This document shows positions 49,037 through 58,240 of a DNA stretch of 64,000 bases, in pieces. The notes beneath the pieces were generated by a model. That model was given only the letters and a program-made list of their open reading frames with translations, was not told where the DNA came from and did no database searches. The stretch is from assembly GCF_000013865.1 (NCBI RefSeq), contig NC_007950.1:248001-312000 (forward strand). The letters are read 5' to 3'. Both the position numbers and the translations under genes were made by a program. This DNA is from Polaromonas sp. JS666. Its GTDB lineage: Bacteria; Pseudomonadota; Gammaproteobacteria; Burkholderiales; Burkholderiaceae_C. Each line of letters begins with the position of its first letter. Within the stretch, counting starts at the first letter, position 1.

Positions 49037-50326
49037 ATTTTTTCTAGGCCATCGCCAAGTTCAACTTGCCACAATGAAACAGAATCCTTGCCCGGTAGTT
49101 GGTGAAGTTGCGAAACCCACGGGCATTTGCCTTGATGAGTTGGATGGCGCTGTTGAAACCTTCCGCACAGGCATTGCTGATTCTGTGCTGGCTGAAGTTG
49201 AGTAGCCCTTCTTCGTGGCGCCTGAGCATCTTGACGACCTTTTTGACAGGCTCCAACTTGCTGCGCATCGCGTTGTTCGACCAGGCTTTGAAGAAGCGTT
49301 TGGCAGCACCCTTGTAGCTGTAGCTCCAGAACTGGGTGAAGTTTTCCTTGATACACCAAGCTCTGCTGGTTTTCAGATTGAGCTGGTTCAAGGCCCGAAA
49401 CGAGATGGCTTCAGCGCTGCGTCCATCGGGGTACTTCTTGAGCCATGCCCATTTGCTGCCAGCCAAGGGGGAGGTTCCTGCTTGGGACAACTTGCGGTGC
49501 TCCTGCTTTCTCACCGCATCCACTGCCTCGCCGAGGTACTTGGAGATGTGAAACTTGTCATGCACGATGTCCGCCTGCGGCATGCATTGTCTGGCGGCAC
49601 TCATGTACGCCGGCCACATGTCCATGGCCACCGCCTTGACCGACAGGCGCTGCGCCGGCGTGAGTGTTTCCAACAAACCAACGGCCGCTTCAAGCTTTCG
49701 CTCTGGCACCAGGTCCAGCACCCGCGAGCGGTCAATGTCGGTCAGAATGCTGGCGTAGGTGTGCCCCCTCTCGGAACTCTTCTCATCGATGCCAAGATGC
49801 GAAATCTCTTCTTCGGTGCGCCGCAGCATGCCTCTTTCCACGGCACTGACCATGATGGCGTTGACCGTGCTCCAGGACAGTCGTGTGAGCGTGCATACGG
49901 CTTGCGTGGTCGGACAGGCCTCAAGCAGTTTGATGACAAAGCCGGCCATCAGCGTGGTGACCCGGCTGTAGCGCTCGGCCCAGGGCACCGTCAATTCCTC
50001 GACCGTGCCGTCACCGTATTTGAGCTGGGGAATACGTGCCTTGATGACCGTCTCGAACTGGCAGGTATCGAGGTGGCGCCACTGGCGCTCGCTCCAACCA
50101 TTGACGTGTGCTCTCTTGGTCGCATCAGTTGGGTCCGCCCACACCTGGCCCTTCTTCAAAACAACTTCGACCACCACACGCTGCTCCGCCAAAGACAGGT
50201 CCACCTTCTTCACCGACCAGGGCGACTTCAGTCCAAGAAGATGTTCATACAACGCGGTGTCCTTCATATTGATCTTGATAATTTTGAAAAAAAGGATTTT
50301 CCTGCAGCGAGCAAAAAATCACAGTG
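49029..50326 (-). mobile_element. ISL3-family insertion in the repeat-protein gene
   Basis: About 1,298 bp. The ends share CACTGTGA followed by a T-run (left CACTGTGAATTTTTT; right, reversed, CACTGTGATTTTTTGC). I do not see a clean 8-bp target duplication: the left flank is GTTAATTC and the right flank AAATTGAT. The junction may have been altered after insertion. Confidence 0.8.
49044..50267 (-). CDS. ISL3-family transposase (407 aa)
   Basis: Intact ISL3 transposase: ISHLGIDEKSSERGH, VKAVAMDMWPAYMSAARQ, IVHDKFHISKYLGEAVD and the terminal NACAEGFNSAIQLIKANARG with the catalytic Glu. The first about 100 residues hold the zinc-finger/helix-turn-helix region. No frameshift was seen. Confidence 0.93.
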   Translation of the reverse strand: MKDTALYEHLLGLKSPWSVKKVDLSLAEQRVVVEVVLKKGQVWADPTDATKRAHVNGWSERQWRHLDTCQFETVIKARIPQLKYGDGTVEELTVPWAERYSRVTTLMAGFVIKLLEACPTTQAVCTLTRLSWSTVNAIMVSAVERGMLRRTEEEISHLGIDEKSSERGHTYASILTDIDRSRVLDLVPERKLEAAVGLLETLTPAQRLSVKAVAMDMWPAYMSAARQCMPQADIVHDKFHISKYLGEAVDAVRKQEHRKLSQAGTSPLAGSKWAWLKKYPDGRSAEAISFRALNQLNLKTSRAWCIKENFTQFWSYSYKGAAKRFFKAWSNNAMRSKLEPVKKVVKMLRRHEEGLLNFSQHRISNACAEGFNSAIQLIKANARGFRNFTNYRARILFHCGKLNLAMA

Positions 50327-51439
50327 AAATTGATGAAGAACCATTATTTTTATGAGCTAAGCCCGCACGTTGTCGGTGATCTGAACAGCAATCCTGCAGC
50401 CGTCGATCAGTTCGGTCTGACCGAACCCATTCACACATACCTGCAAGGACTGGAAGTATTCAGGCTCTATGGAGATGACCTGGGCGCCGTCTACGAATTC
50501 CTGTCCTACGCACAGCAGCTACAACTGACGAGGGCGCAGGTGCAATCAATCCCGGCGCAGCGGCTGGCGCATATATTTCTGGCCCTGACGGATGACCACC
50601 TGGCGATGCTTACCCCTGCGCAACTGGGGGGGGCGAACGGTATGGTTAGCTACCTCAGTCCGCAGGAAATTGGCCAGCTCAAAGGGCCGCAACTCCTGGC
50701 TGTCGGTCATTTCTTGTCGCGAGATCAAATTGCATCACTTTCTCTCAGCCAGCTAACGCCAGCGTTTGTTGCCGCCATGACGACGGCGCAAATCGCAGGT
50801 CTGACAGTCAGTCAACTGAGCCAGCAAGTCGTCGCGGACATGCGGGGCGATCAGGTCGGTGCCCTCAGTGAAACCCAGGTGCTGCGACTGGCCGAGGCAG
50901 GGGTGATGCTCAACCAGGTGCAGTTCGACGAACTCGCGCCAAGCATAGTCGCCTACAACCTGACCGAGTTCGAGCAGGCCTATGGAGACGTGCTGCTGGA
51001 CAACTATTTTGTTAATTTGGACGCATCCAGCTGGTCGACTTTGGAGCAAAGAGACGACTTGCGGTCCGATGCGCCGCATATGCTTGAGTTCCTCACCCAC
51101 ACACAGCAGCACAATGCAAGTTTCGTGGACGTCATCCGAACCTTCGACGTGCCCGCCTGGCTGGACCCGGTGCACACGAACGACGCGCCACCTGTGGCGC
51201 TGCTGGCCCCGGACCTTGTGAACAACATAAGCCCCACCGTGCTGACAGAGGTGGTGGAGATTGGCACTCAGTGGGAAGATGTGGCGCATCAGCTAACGCC
51301 AGATCAGTTGAGGGCCATGCCTCAGAACCTATTTATGACAATCAGTGCAACCTTTAACAATGACAACCTGCAATTCAGAGACCCGGCCAGCCAGGCCACC
51401 GTGCAGCAACTGTTCTCGCAGTATGGACCGCCTCCGTAG
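50324..51439 (+). pseudogene. Giant octapeptide-repeat protein, fragment 4 (C-terminus)
   Basis: About 370 residues with the same repeat style: LTRAQVQSIPAQRLAHI, LTPAQLGG, LSPQEIGQL, MTTAQIAGLTVSQL, LTPDQLRAMPQNL. It ends QQLFSQYGPPP at TAG 51437-51439. The apparent ATG at 50333 only follows the IS; it is not a natural start. The C-terminus shows no sortase, autotransporter or RTX-type signal. Confidence 0.75.
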
Positions 51440-51689
51440 CAATCAGCCGTCACGGGCTTCACGTGCATCCGCATTGAGACCCGCTTCAGGGGTTCCACGG
51501 TTGGGTCGAGGACTGGCGCGCCGACCTTAGGCTCCGGTGGGTGATCCACGGTTTTCACCGTGGCCCTCAGTCCGGCTACCATCGTCACGTTTCCAGCCCG
51601 GTTCTGTCGCAATAAGCGTAAACGACAATCCAGCTCATGCTTGATTTCCGCAAGAGTTCGATTATTGGTGCCTTGCGCAAGGTGCTCAT
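51440..51689. other. Gene-free stretch after the repeat-protein gene
   Basis: No supported gene. A minus-strand open frame crosses it, but its sequence runs antisense through the IS66 remnant and the repeat gene end and shows no family features. Confidence 0.4.
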
Positions 51690-51990
51690 TCGTAAGCGGC
51701 CAGTTCTCCCACCTTGCTAGACGTACCGACGTGGGCGATGCTGTCCATCTAACTTTAGATGGGTGCGTATGGATATCAAAGAGAAGCCGCGCCGGCGGCA
51801 CAGCAAAGAACTCAAGGCGCGGGTTGTGGCTGCGTGTGCGGTGCCGGGCGCATCGGTTGCTGCGGTAGCGCAGTCCAACGCGCTGAACGCCAATCTGGTG
51901 CATCAGTGGCGCCGAGGTCGAGGTTTCACCTTGGAACCGGCCGCTACGAAACCAGCGCCGGCCCCGCTGTTGCCGCCGACCGAAAACTGA
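51690..51990 (+). mobile_element. IS66-family left-end remnant with truncated tnpA
   Basis: Begins GTAAGCGGCCAGTTCTCCC, the GTAAGCG end typical of IS66. A tnpA-like reading frame (ATG 51769; RRRHSKELKARVVAACAVPG, then NALNANLVHQWRR) is cut at about 51975-51990, where IS21-type end sequence starts. It is unrelated at close range to the intact IS66 at 43-46 kb. Confidence 0.8.
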
Positions 51991-52083
51991 CCCACTTGAG
52001 GCTACTGTGCCGACTCAAAACTGACCCAGGTGTTTTACTTGCCTTGCCTATTTTTTGGGCAGGGAAAAAACAAGGTGATCACC

Positions 52084-52658
52084 ATGGAAATGTTGGGAAG
52101 AATTCGACGCATGCATCTACGCGACAAGGTGTCGCTGCATGAAATAGCCAAGCGCACGGGACTGTCGCGCAACACGGTACGGAGCTGGCTGAGGATGCCA
52201 CAGGAAGTGCAGGTTCCGACGTACAGCCGCACGGCTGGGTTTAGCAAGCTCAGTGGTTTTGTTGCCGAACTGGAGCAGTCGCTCAAAGCCGACGCACTGG
52301 CCCCAAAAAGGACAGACGTACAGCACGCGCATTGTTTGCGCAAATCAAGGTCAGTGGCTACGCCGGAGGCTACACCCGCGTCACCGACTACATCCGAGCC
52401 TGGCGCGCCAGCGCTGGCAAGGACGTCAAGGCATTCGTGCCACTGAAGTTCGACCTGGGCGAAGCATTCCAGTTTGACTGGAGCGAAGAAGGCATGGTGG
52501 TGGGCGGCATCTATCACCGCATGCAGGTCTCCCACATGAAGCTGTGTGCCAGCAGAGCCTTCTGGCTGGTGGCCTACCCCAGCCAGGGCCACGAAATGCT
52601 GTTTGACGCCCATACGCGGTCCTTCAGCGCGCTTGGAGGGGTTGCCCGACGTGGCATC
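52084..52658 (+). pseudogene. istA: IS21-family istA, frameshifted and cut by a transposon
   Basis: The N-terminal helix-turn-helix (LGRIRRMHLRDKVSLHEIAK) reads from 52084. After a frameshift near 52330 the DDE start follows: VPLKFDLGEAFQFDWSEEG, then AHTRSFSALGGVARRGI. The reading ends exactly at the GGGG end of the transposon. The IS21 end repeat lies just upstream (CGACTCAAAACTGACCCA, about 52011-52028). The remainder of istA and istB is not present on the other side of the transposon at 61037. Confidence 0.82.
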
Positions 52659-52659
52659 T

Positions 52660-52775
52660 GGGGTGCTCTTGTTTTTAGTGCGTTTTAGGACGTTTCAGGA
52701 GCCCCTATCCATGCGGGTTTCCAGGGGTCGGTATCTCGCAACCCGCATGGATGCTTGATTCTCTGACCCCCTCAC
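52660..52775 (+). repeat. Left terminal inverted repeat (about 116 bp)
   Basis: Starts GGGTGCTCTTGTTTTTAGTG and includes TTTAGGACGTTT, then ATCCATGCGGGTTT (52707-52720) and its complement (52740-52752), then GATTCTCTGACCCCCTC. The right end carries the same blocks in reverse order, roughly 85% identical by eye. Confidence 0.85.
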
Positions 52776-53319
52776 TCCGGAAACCCGCATGGGGCCTACA
52801 TTCCGTGTTGGCGGCACGATTTCAAACAGTTTGTAACTGTCCCGGCCTTGACCGCCCGCAAGCCGATAATGCCCAGCTCAAAAGCAAAATCAAGGATTCC
52901 AGTGGAACATTGGAGAGCGCCCTTCCTGGGACTGCGTGACATCCCGGCAGCCCTGGACGACTTCGAACTCACGACCTTTTTCTCGTACAGCGCCGCCGAA
53001 CTGGCGGTCATCCGGTCTTTACGTAAACCGCTGCATCGGTTCGGCCTGGCCATCCACATGGGGTTCATCCGCATGAGCGGACGCACCCTGGATGCGGTGG
53101 ACAGAATCCCGAAAGCGCTGTGGAGCCATCTTGGCACCCAGCTCGGCATCGAACCGCCCGAGATGGGCACGCTGCGTTCCCTCTACATGGAGCGCATGCG
53201 CACGCTGTCCGAACACCAGCAACTGGCCTATAGGACCCTGGGGTTCCAGCAAATGACGGAACACCAACGACGCTACATGGTGCGCTGGCTGCGCGAAACC
53301 CTCACAAGAAACAGAATCG

Positions 53320-54870
53320 GTTCCGGCTGTTTTTATGCTGCCGAAGAAGTTGGATTGATCTGGAAGCCGAGCGCGGCGGCGCGGCGCTTGAGGGCGGCGA
53401 TTGAACGCTGGCGCTGCTGTTCTTCGTAGCGTTGCTGCCCCTGGTCAACGAAGCCTTCACCGCGGGTCAGCATGAAATACACCATGCGCGCGAGCTTGTG
53501 CGCCGTGGCGGTATTGGCCCGAGGCTTGTCCATGCGGCTGCACAGTCGCCGATAGAACGCCCCAAGCGCGGAGCCGCTGTGCGACAGGCTCATCGCGGCC
53601 ATCTTCAGGGCTTGGCGCACCCGGTTGGCTGATCGCTTGGTCTTGGCCGACAGCACTTTGCCCCCGCTGATCTTGGTGCCCGGGCACAGGCCCAACCAAG
53701 AGCAGAAATGCTTGACGTTGGCAAAGCGGCTCAAGTCCGGGCCAATTTCAGAAAGAATCTTCATCACCGCAGTCAAACCCAGCCCGTTGATGCGCGTGAG
53801 GTCCACCCCCGCCCAGTTGGCCAGGGTCTGGCGGGCGTCAAACTCCTGGCGCAGCTTGCTGCCAGCGCGTGGCACCTTGCCCAGATCGATCTTGCGCTGG
53901 CCCAACTCGACCAGCAATGACTGCAGCTTCACGTCGCACTCGGCCATGTGGCGTGCAATGTCGTCGTACATCGCCAATGCCTGGGCAAGCACGAACAGGT
54001 GCTCTTCGCGCCAGTTGCCGGTCAACGCCTTGGTGATTTCCTCAGCACTTGCCTTGATGCGGCTGTGGCGGTGCCGCGCCAGCGCCTTGGGGTCGCGCTC
54101 GCCGGCAACGATCTCGCGGATGATCGCCTGCCCGGTCATGCCCATGACATCGCTGAGCACCTCGGTGAGCTGGATGTTCATCTGCACGAGGGCCTTCTGC
54201 ATGCGCTGCACCCAACTGGCCTGCTCGGTGAGCAGCACCTCGCGCTGGCGGGCCACGGCGCGCACGACGCAGACCTCCCTGTCAGGGCGCCAGGCTGCGC
54301 GCAGAAACCCCAGGCTCATCAGCTTTTGCAACCACTGGCAGTCCTGCACATCGCTCTTGCGCCCGGGTACGTACTTCATCTGCCGTGCATCGACCAGCCA
54401 CACCTTCAGCCCGCGCTGCTCCAGCACCTCGTACACCGGAATCCAGTACACGCCGGTGGACTCCAGCGCCACCGTATCGACCCCGCACGCGAGCAGCCAG
54501 TCGGCCAGCGCACTCAAATCGTCGGTCATCGCCCCGAACTCGCGTACCGACTCCTCGGACAAATGCGCCGGTATCGCCACCCAGTGGCTTGATGCACCGC
54601 CATCGATCCCCGCAGCATTTGGAAACACCTCGTCTTCTCGCTTGCGAATTGCCATGGCTTACTCCAAAATTGTTGACGAACGGCAGCGCCATGGGAAGCG
54701 TCGAATTTGACTCGATCTCACAAACGGGATGCGCATCGCTGCGCTCACCAATGTCGCCGACGATTCCCGGACCATGCTCAATAACGGGCTCACTCAGCGG
54801 TGATGGCGATCACCGCAAGCTCGCACCAATGACTTGTCGGTCATCTCGGCGCTGCCGTTCACCTTGTAGC
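53320..54870 (-). mobile_element. IS110-family insertion inside tnpA
   Basis: Boundaries are approximate because IS110 elements lack terminal inverted repeats. The left edge is near AACAGAATCGGTTCC (about 53310-53325) and the right near AAATCTGTTTCTTC (about 54870-54883), where transposase-like reading resumes. Confidence 0.75.
53333..54655 (-). CDS. IS110-family transposase (440 aa)
   Basis: A DEDD-type transposase: AAGIDGGASSHWVAIPAHLS (RuvC-like first Asp), VALESTGVYWIPVYEVLEQR, and the C-terminal transposase_20 part INGLGLTAVMKILSEIGPDL and FCSWLGLCPGTKISGGKVLS with the Ser region. The N-terminal and C-terminal domains are both intact. Members use guide (bridge) RNA from the element's non-coding ends in some groups; I did not resolve such an RNA here. 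Confidence 0.93.
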   Translation of the reverse strand: MAIRKREDEVFPNAAGIDGGASSHWVAIPAHLSEESVREFGAMTDDLSALADWLLACGVDTVALESTGVYWIPVYEVLEQRGLKVWLVDARQMKYVPGRKSDVQDCQWLQKLMSLGFLRAAWRPDREVCVVRAVARQREVLLTEQASWVQRMQKALVQMNIQLTEVLSDVMGMTGQAIIREIVAGERDPKALARHRHSRIKASAEEITKALTGNWREEHLFVLAQALAMYDDIARHMAECDVKLQSLLVELGQRKIDLGKVPRAGSKLRQEFDARQTLANWAGVDLTRINGLGLTAVMKILSEIGPDLSRFANVKHFCSWLGLCPGTKISGGKVLSAKTKRSANRVRQALKMAAMSLSHSGSALGAFYRRLCSRMDKPRANTATAHKLARMVYFMLTRGEGFVDQGQQRYEEQQRQRSIAALKRRAAALGFQINPTSSAA

Positions 54871-57499
54871 GCAAATCTGTTTCTTCGGGAACGCCTGGCC
54901 CGCGCGCGGGATTGGGATGCTCAATAGCCGCTCGGACCACACCTCGCTTCTTCCAGAGACCAAGCGCTGGTTCTACGACCACCGCATACTGCAAATTGCG
55001 CCCCGTGAACTCAAAAGCCTGATAGCTGGTGCACTCAAAGACCATGAAGCGCAACAGCTCAAGGCGATTGAGCATGCGTATGGCCAGCAAAAGCTTCAGG
55101 AGTGGGAGTTGGCCCTGAACTCCAAGACCAAGGATGGCACCCCATTGCAATCCTGGCTGTGGGCGGCACCGCTGAAGCAGTCCACGGTCCAGATCACCCA
55201 GTTTTTTGACAAGGTGGACCATTTGCGCACCATGGGTGTTGCCGACCATTGGCCCGCCACCGTGAATGACGCGGCCGTTCGCCACTATGCCCGGCGTTGC
55301 GCACACCGCGCGCCATCGGTCAGCAAGCGCATTACCCCGACACGCCGCAGTCTGGAAGTCGCGTGTTTTCTGCGCTATGCCCTGTGCACGTCCTCGGACC
55401 AGTTGCTTTTGATGCTGCGCCGCTGGATTCGCAAGATGGCCAACGATGCCGCGCGCGAAACCACGCCCAGCTATGCGGACGCCCACGCCAAACTGACGAA
55501 GTTTGCGCTGAGCGTCAAAAAGCTGGCCAACGAGGAAGCGCTTTCGCACGCCGATCTCAAATCCAAGCTGGTCGAAGTGACTACTGCGGTACTGACCGAC
55601 CCCAAAATCAGCCGCTCTGCGCTGGCAAGAACCTACCTGGTTGATCATCCAAACCAGTCGCGTGCTTTGTTGGGCAGGCTGCTGACGCTGCCTCTGGCCG
55701 CCCAGGCAGATCATCCAGTGATGCAAGCGCTGGAAGTGCTGCGCAAAACCTACGCCGCCCGTGCGACATCCCTGGCCACGACACCAACCATCAAACTGGG
55801 GAACCGGTGGCAGAAGGTGATCGCTGGCGCCGACCGCCAGAAGGCCCTGGCCGCGTTTGAATGGGCGACGCTATTTGCCTTGCGCATGGCGCTGCGAAAC
55901 GGTTCCGTGTACCTGGATCACAGCTTCGTGTTTCGCAGCCAGGCCACGCTTTTCATCACCAGGGAAGACTGGCAAAAGAGTCGGGACATGCACTATTCCC
56001 AACTGGGCCTCTCCATGGACCCCAAGGAAACCCTGGAGCCGTTGGCAGAACACCTGGAAAAGCGGCTGCAAGACTTTGCTGCGGCCGCGTCATCTGGCCA
56101 AATTCAGGTTGACGCTGACGGCATTCACCAGGAGCGCAAGGTGGCCAGTCCTGAAGAGGTTCGGGTGACCGCGTTGCGCCGCGCCCTGATGGAAGGCAGA
56201 CCACTGGGCCAGTTGCCGGAAATCGTGTTGGAGATTGACAGCGCCGTGCGGTTTAGCTGGATGCTGTTGGGCCGCGAACCCAACAGCCGACGAGAGCTCC
56301 TGATGGTCTACGCGGCGGTCTTCGCCCATGGCACCTCGATGTCAGCGTCTGACGTATCGCGCATGATTCCGGAATTGCCGGTGGAGGCGGTACGCCAGAC
56401 CATGAAGCGTCTGAGGGATGAACGCCGGTTGCGCCAGGCCAGCGATGCTGTCGTCCAGTACCTGCACCGGTTTGAAATTGCCAAGCACTGGGGCCGCTCG
56501 GATCTGGCGTCCTCGGACATGATGAGCCTGGAGACCGAGCGCGCCATTTGGCAATCGCGCGCCGATCCACGGCGGAAAACTGCATCCATTGGGATCTATA
56601 CCCATGTTCGGGACGGCTGGGGCATTGTGTACGACCAGCCCATTGTGCTCAATGAGCGCCAGGTCGGGGTCGCCATCGAAGGTGCTATTCGGCAAAGCGC
56701 GGTGGAAGACGTGGGCCAACTTGCCGTCGACACCCATGGGTACACGGATTTCGGCATGGCGGTGGCCAAGCTGCTCAGGTTGGACCTGTGTCCCTGCCTG
56801 GCGGACATCAAGCACCGCAAGTTGTACGCGCTCAAAGGCTACACGGTGCCGGACGTTCTGGATCGAGTCGTGGCTTGCACTCTGGAGCTTTCTGTCATGG
56901 AGGCTGTGCTTGACGAATTGGTGCGCATTGCGGCGTCCATTCGCAGCGGTCAGTGCAGTGCCGTACAGGCGTTGACCCGGTTCGGATCTGCCGCGCGCGG
57001 CCAATCCGTTTATGACGGCGGCGTTCAGTTCGGGCAGTTGCTATGCACGATCTTCAAGGTGGACTATTTGTTGAATCCGCTGTTCAAATCTGAGATCCGT
57101 CATGCGCTCAACCGTGGGGAGTCCTCCCACACCTTGCAGCACGCCATCCATTCCGGGAAGATTCCAGCAGCGCTTTCCAAGCGCACGGAGTCGCTCGCGG
57201 CCGTGTCGTCGGCACTGAGCCTTTTGTCCAACAGCGTGATGGCGTGGAATGCGGGGCACATGCAACCCGCTTGGGAGGGGATCAAGGCTGCTGGCGGCGA
57301 GCCACTCACTGAGGATCTGCGCCGCGTTGCGCCCACCAACATTGAGGGGATCAACCTGCGCGGGACGTTTGATTTTCCGGTGGAGAAATTTGCTCAGCGA
57401 ATTCTGCCCAGCTCTGTGAATCTCAAAGATTTGGGTAAGAGGCGTATCGCATGATGAGGTAGTCCGCTGGGACCGCCAAAAATTCCGCGGCTACCCTAC

Positions 57500-57527
57500 T
57501 TGTTAATTTAACCTATTGGGTTATAAT
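57500..57527 (+). promoter_or_regulatory. mqsRA promoter and MqsA operator
   Basis: TTGTTA (57500-57505) and TATAAT (57522-57527) are separated by 16 bp. Between them lies the palindrome TAACCTATTGGGTTA (57509-57523), close to the AACCT-N3-AGGTT box bound by MqsA. Repression by blocking RNA polymerase is therefore likely. Confidence 0.75.
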
Positions 57528-57533
57528 GACGAC

Positions 57534-57836
57534 ATGGAAAAAGGCACTCCTCACTGCAAGCTGCCAGTCGTTCAAGCCTTGATCGAAGCCGGGAGGGTCC
57601 AAGCAACGGCAAGCGCCTTCGGCGGTGCTCGTGACTTGGGTATCAATGACCTGACTGGGATGTGCGCTGTTGTCATGTCGCTCACGTTCGCCAACTTCTA
57701 CAAGAGCATGACGACCCATGCCGATCACCGGATTTGGCAAGACGTGTACCACGCCAAGACAGCCAACAGTGCCGATGTGTACTTGAAGCTAACCGTCATT
57801 GATGACGTTTTAATTGTTTCTTTCAAGGAGCTGTGA
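57534..57836 (+). CDS. mqsR: MqsR-family toxin, mRNA interferase (100 aa)
   Basis: A RelE-fold ribonuclease that cuts mRNA at GCU-like sites in the E. coli homologue. The length (100 aa versus 98) and motifs match: MEKGTPHCKLPVVQALIEAG, NFYKSMTTHADHRIWQDVYH and LKLTVIDDVLIVSFKEL. K57, Q69 and Y83 align with the catalytic residues K56, Q68 and Y81. The ATG at 57534 is preferred over a TTG at 57516, which lies inside the operator. mqsA follows after 2 bp. Confidence 0.93.
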   Translation: MEKGTPHCKLPVVQALIEAGRVQATASAFGGARDLGINDLTGMCAVVMSLTFANFYKSMTTHADHRIWQDVYHAKTANSADVYLKLTVIDDVLIVSFKEL

Positions 57837-57838
57837 CC

Positions 57839-58240
57839 ATGAAATGCCCATGCTGCGGTGCCGCAGAACTGATCCACGACACCCGCGATATGCCCTATAC
57901 CTACAAGGGCGAATCCACCACCATCCCAGCTGTGACAGGCGACTTTTGCCCGGCTTGCGGTGAGATTGTATTGAACCGTGAACACGGTGACCGCTACAGC
58001 GAAATGCTGGGCCAGTTTCAGCGCCAGGTGAACGCAGCCTATGTCGATCCCGGCTACATTGCCACCATGCGTAAGCGGCTTGACCTAGACCAGCGTCAGG
58101 CCGCTGAAATATTCGGTGGAGGGGTCAATGCCTTTTCTCGTTACGAGAACGGCAAGACCAAGCCACCATTGGCCCTCGTCAAGCTGCTCAAGGTGCTTGA
58201 GCGTCACCCAGATCTGCTCAACGAAGTCAGAGTCGCCTGA
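57839..58240 (+). CDS. mqsA: MqsA-family antitoxin (133 aa)
   Basis: The N-terminal zinc site (C3, C6, C37, C40) and C-terminal XRE helix-turn-helix are intact. N97 and R101, the base-contacting residues of E. coli MqsA, are conserved at the same numbers (GVNAFSRYENGK). AAGGAG (57825-57830) precedes the ATG at 57839. The 3' end overlaps the convergent tnpS gene by about 37 bp. Confidence 0.93.
   Translation: MKCPCCGAAELIHDTRDMPYTYKGESTTIPAVTGDFCPACGEIVLNREHGDRYSEMLGQFQRQVNAAYVDPGYIATMRKRLDLDQRQAAEIFGGGVNAFSRYENGKTKPPLALVKLLKVLERHPDLLNEVRVA

Larger units (their letters stand above)
52869..57454 (+). pseudogene. tnpA: Tn3-family (DUF4158-type) transposase interrupted by IS110
   Basis: The N-terminal DUF4158 domain reads from 52869: MPSSKAKSRIPVEHWRAPFL, then LTTFFSYSAAELAVIRSLRK and QMTEHQRRYMVRWLRETLTR, up to about 53310. 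After the IS110, the rest of the transposase reads from about 54935 to 57454, with the DDE domain IGIYTHVRDGWGIVYDQPIV, AVDTHGYTDFGMAVAKLLRL and LNRGESSHTLQHAIHSGKI. There may also be a small indel next to the right junction (DWDAQ and SRSDHTSLL are in different frames). The transposon cannot move on its own. Confidence 0.85.

Noticed and set aside
49021..50334. Clean 8-bp target duplication for the ISL3 element
   Set aside because: GTTAATTC and AAATTGAT do not match; no shift of the end position gives an exact repeat.
51322..51903. A 193-aa minus-strand gene
   Set aside because: It runs antisense through the repeat-protein end and the IS66 remnant, with no motif or ribosome-binding site.
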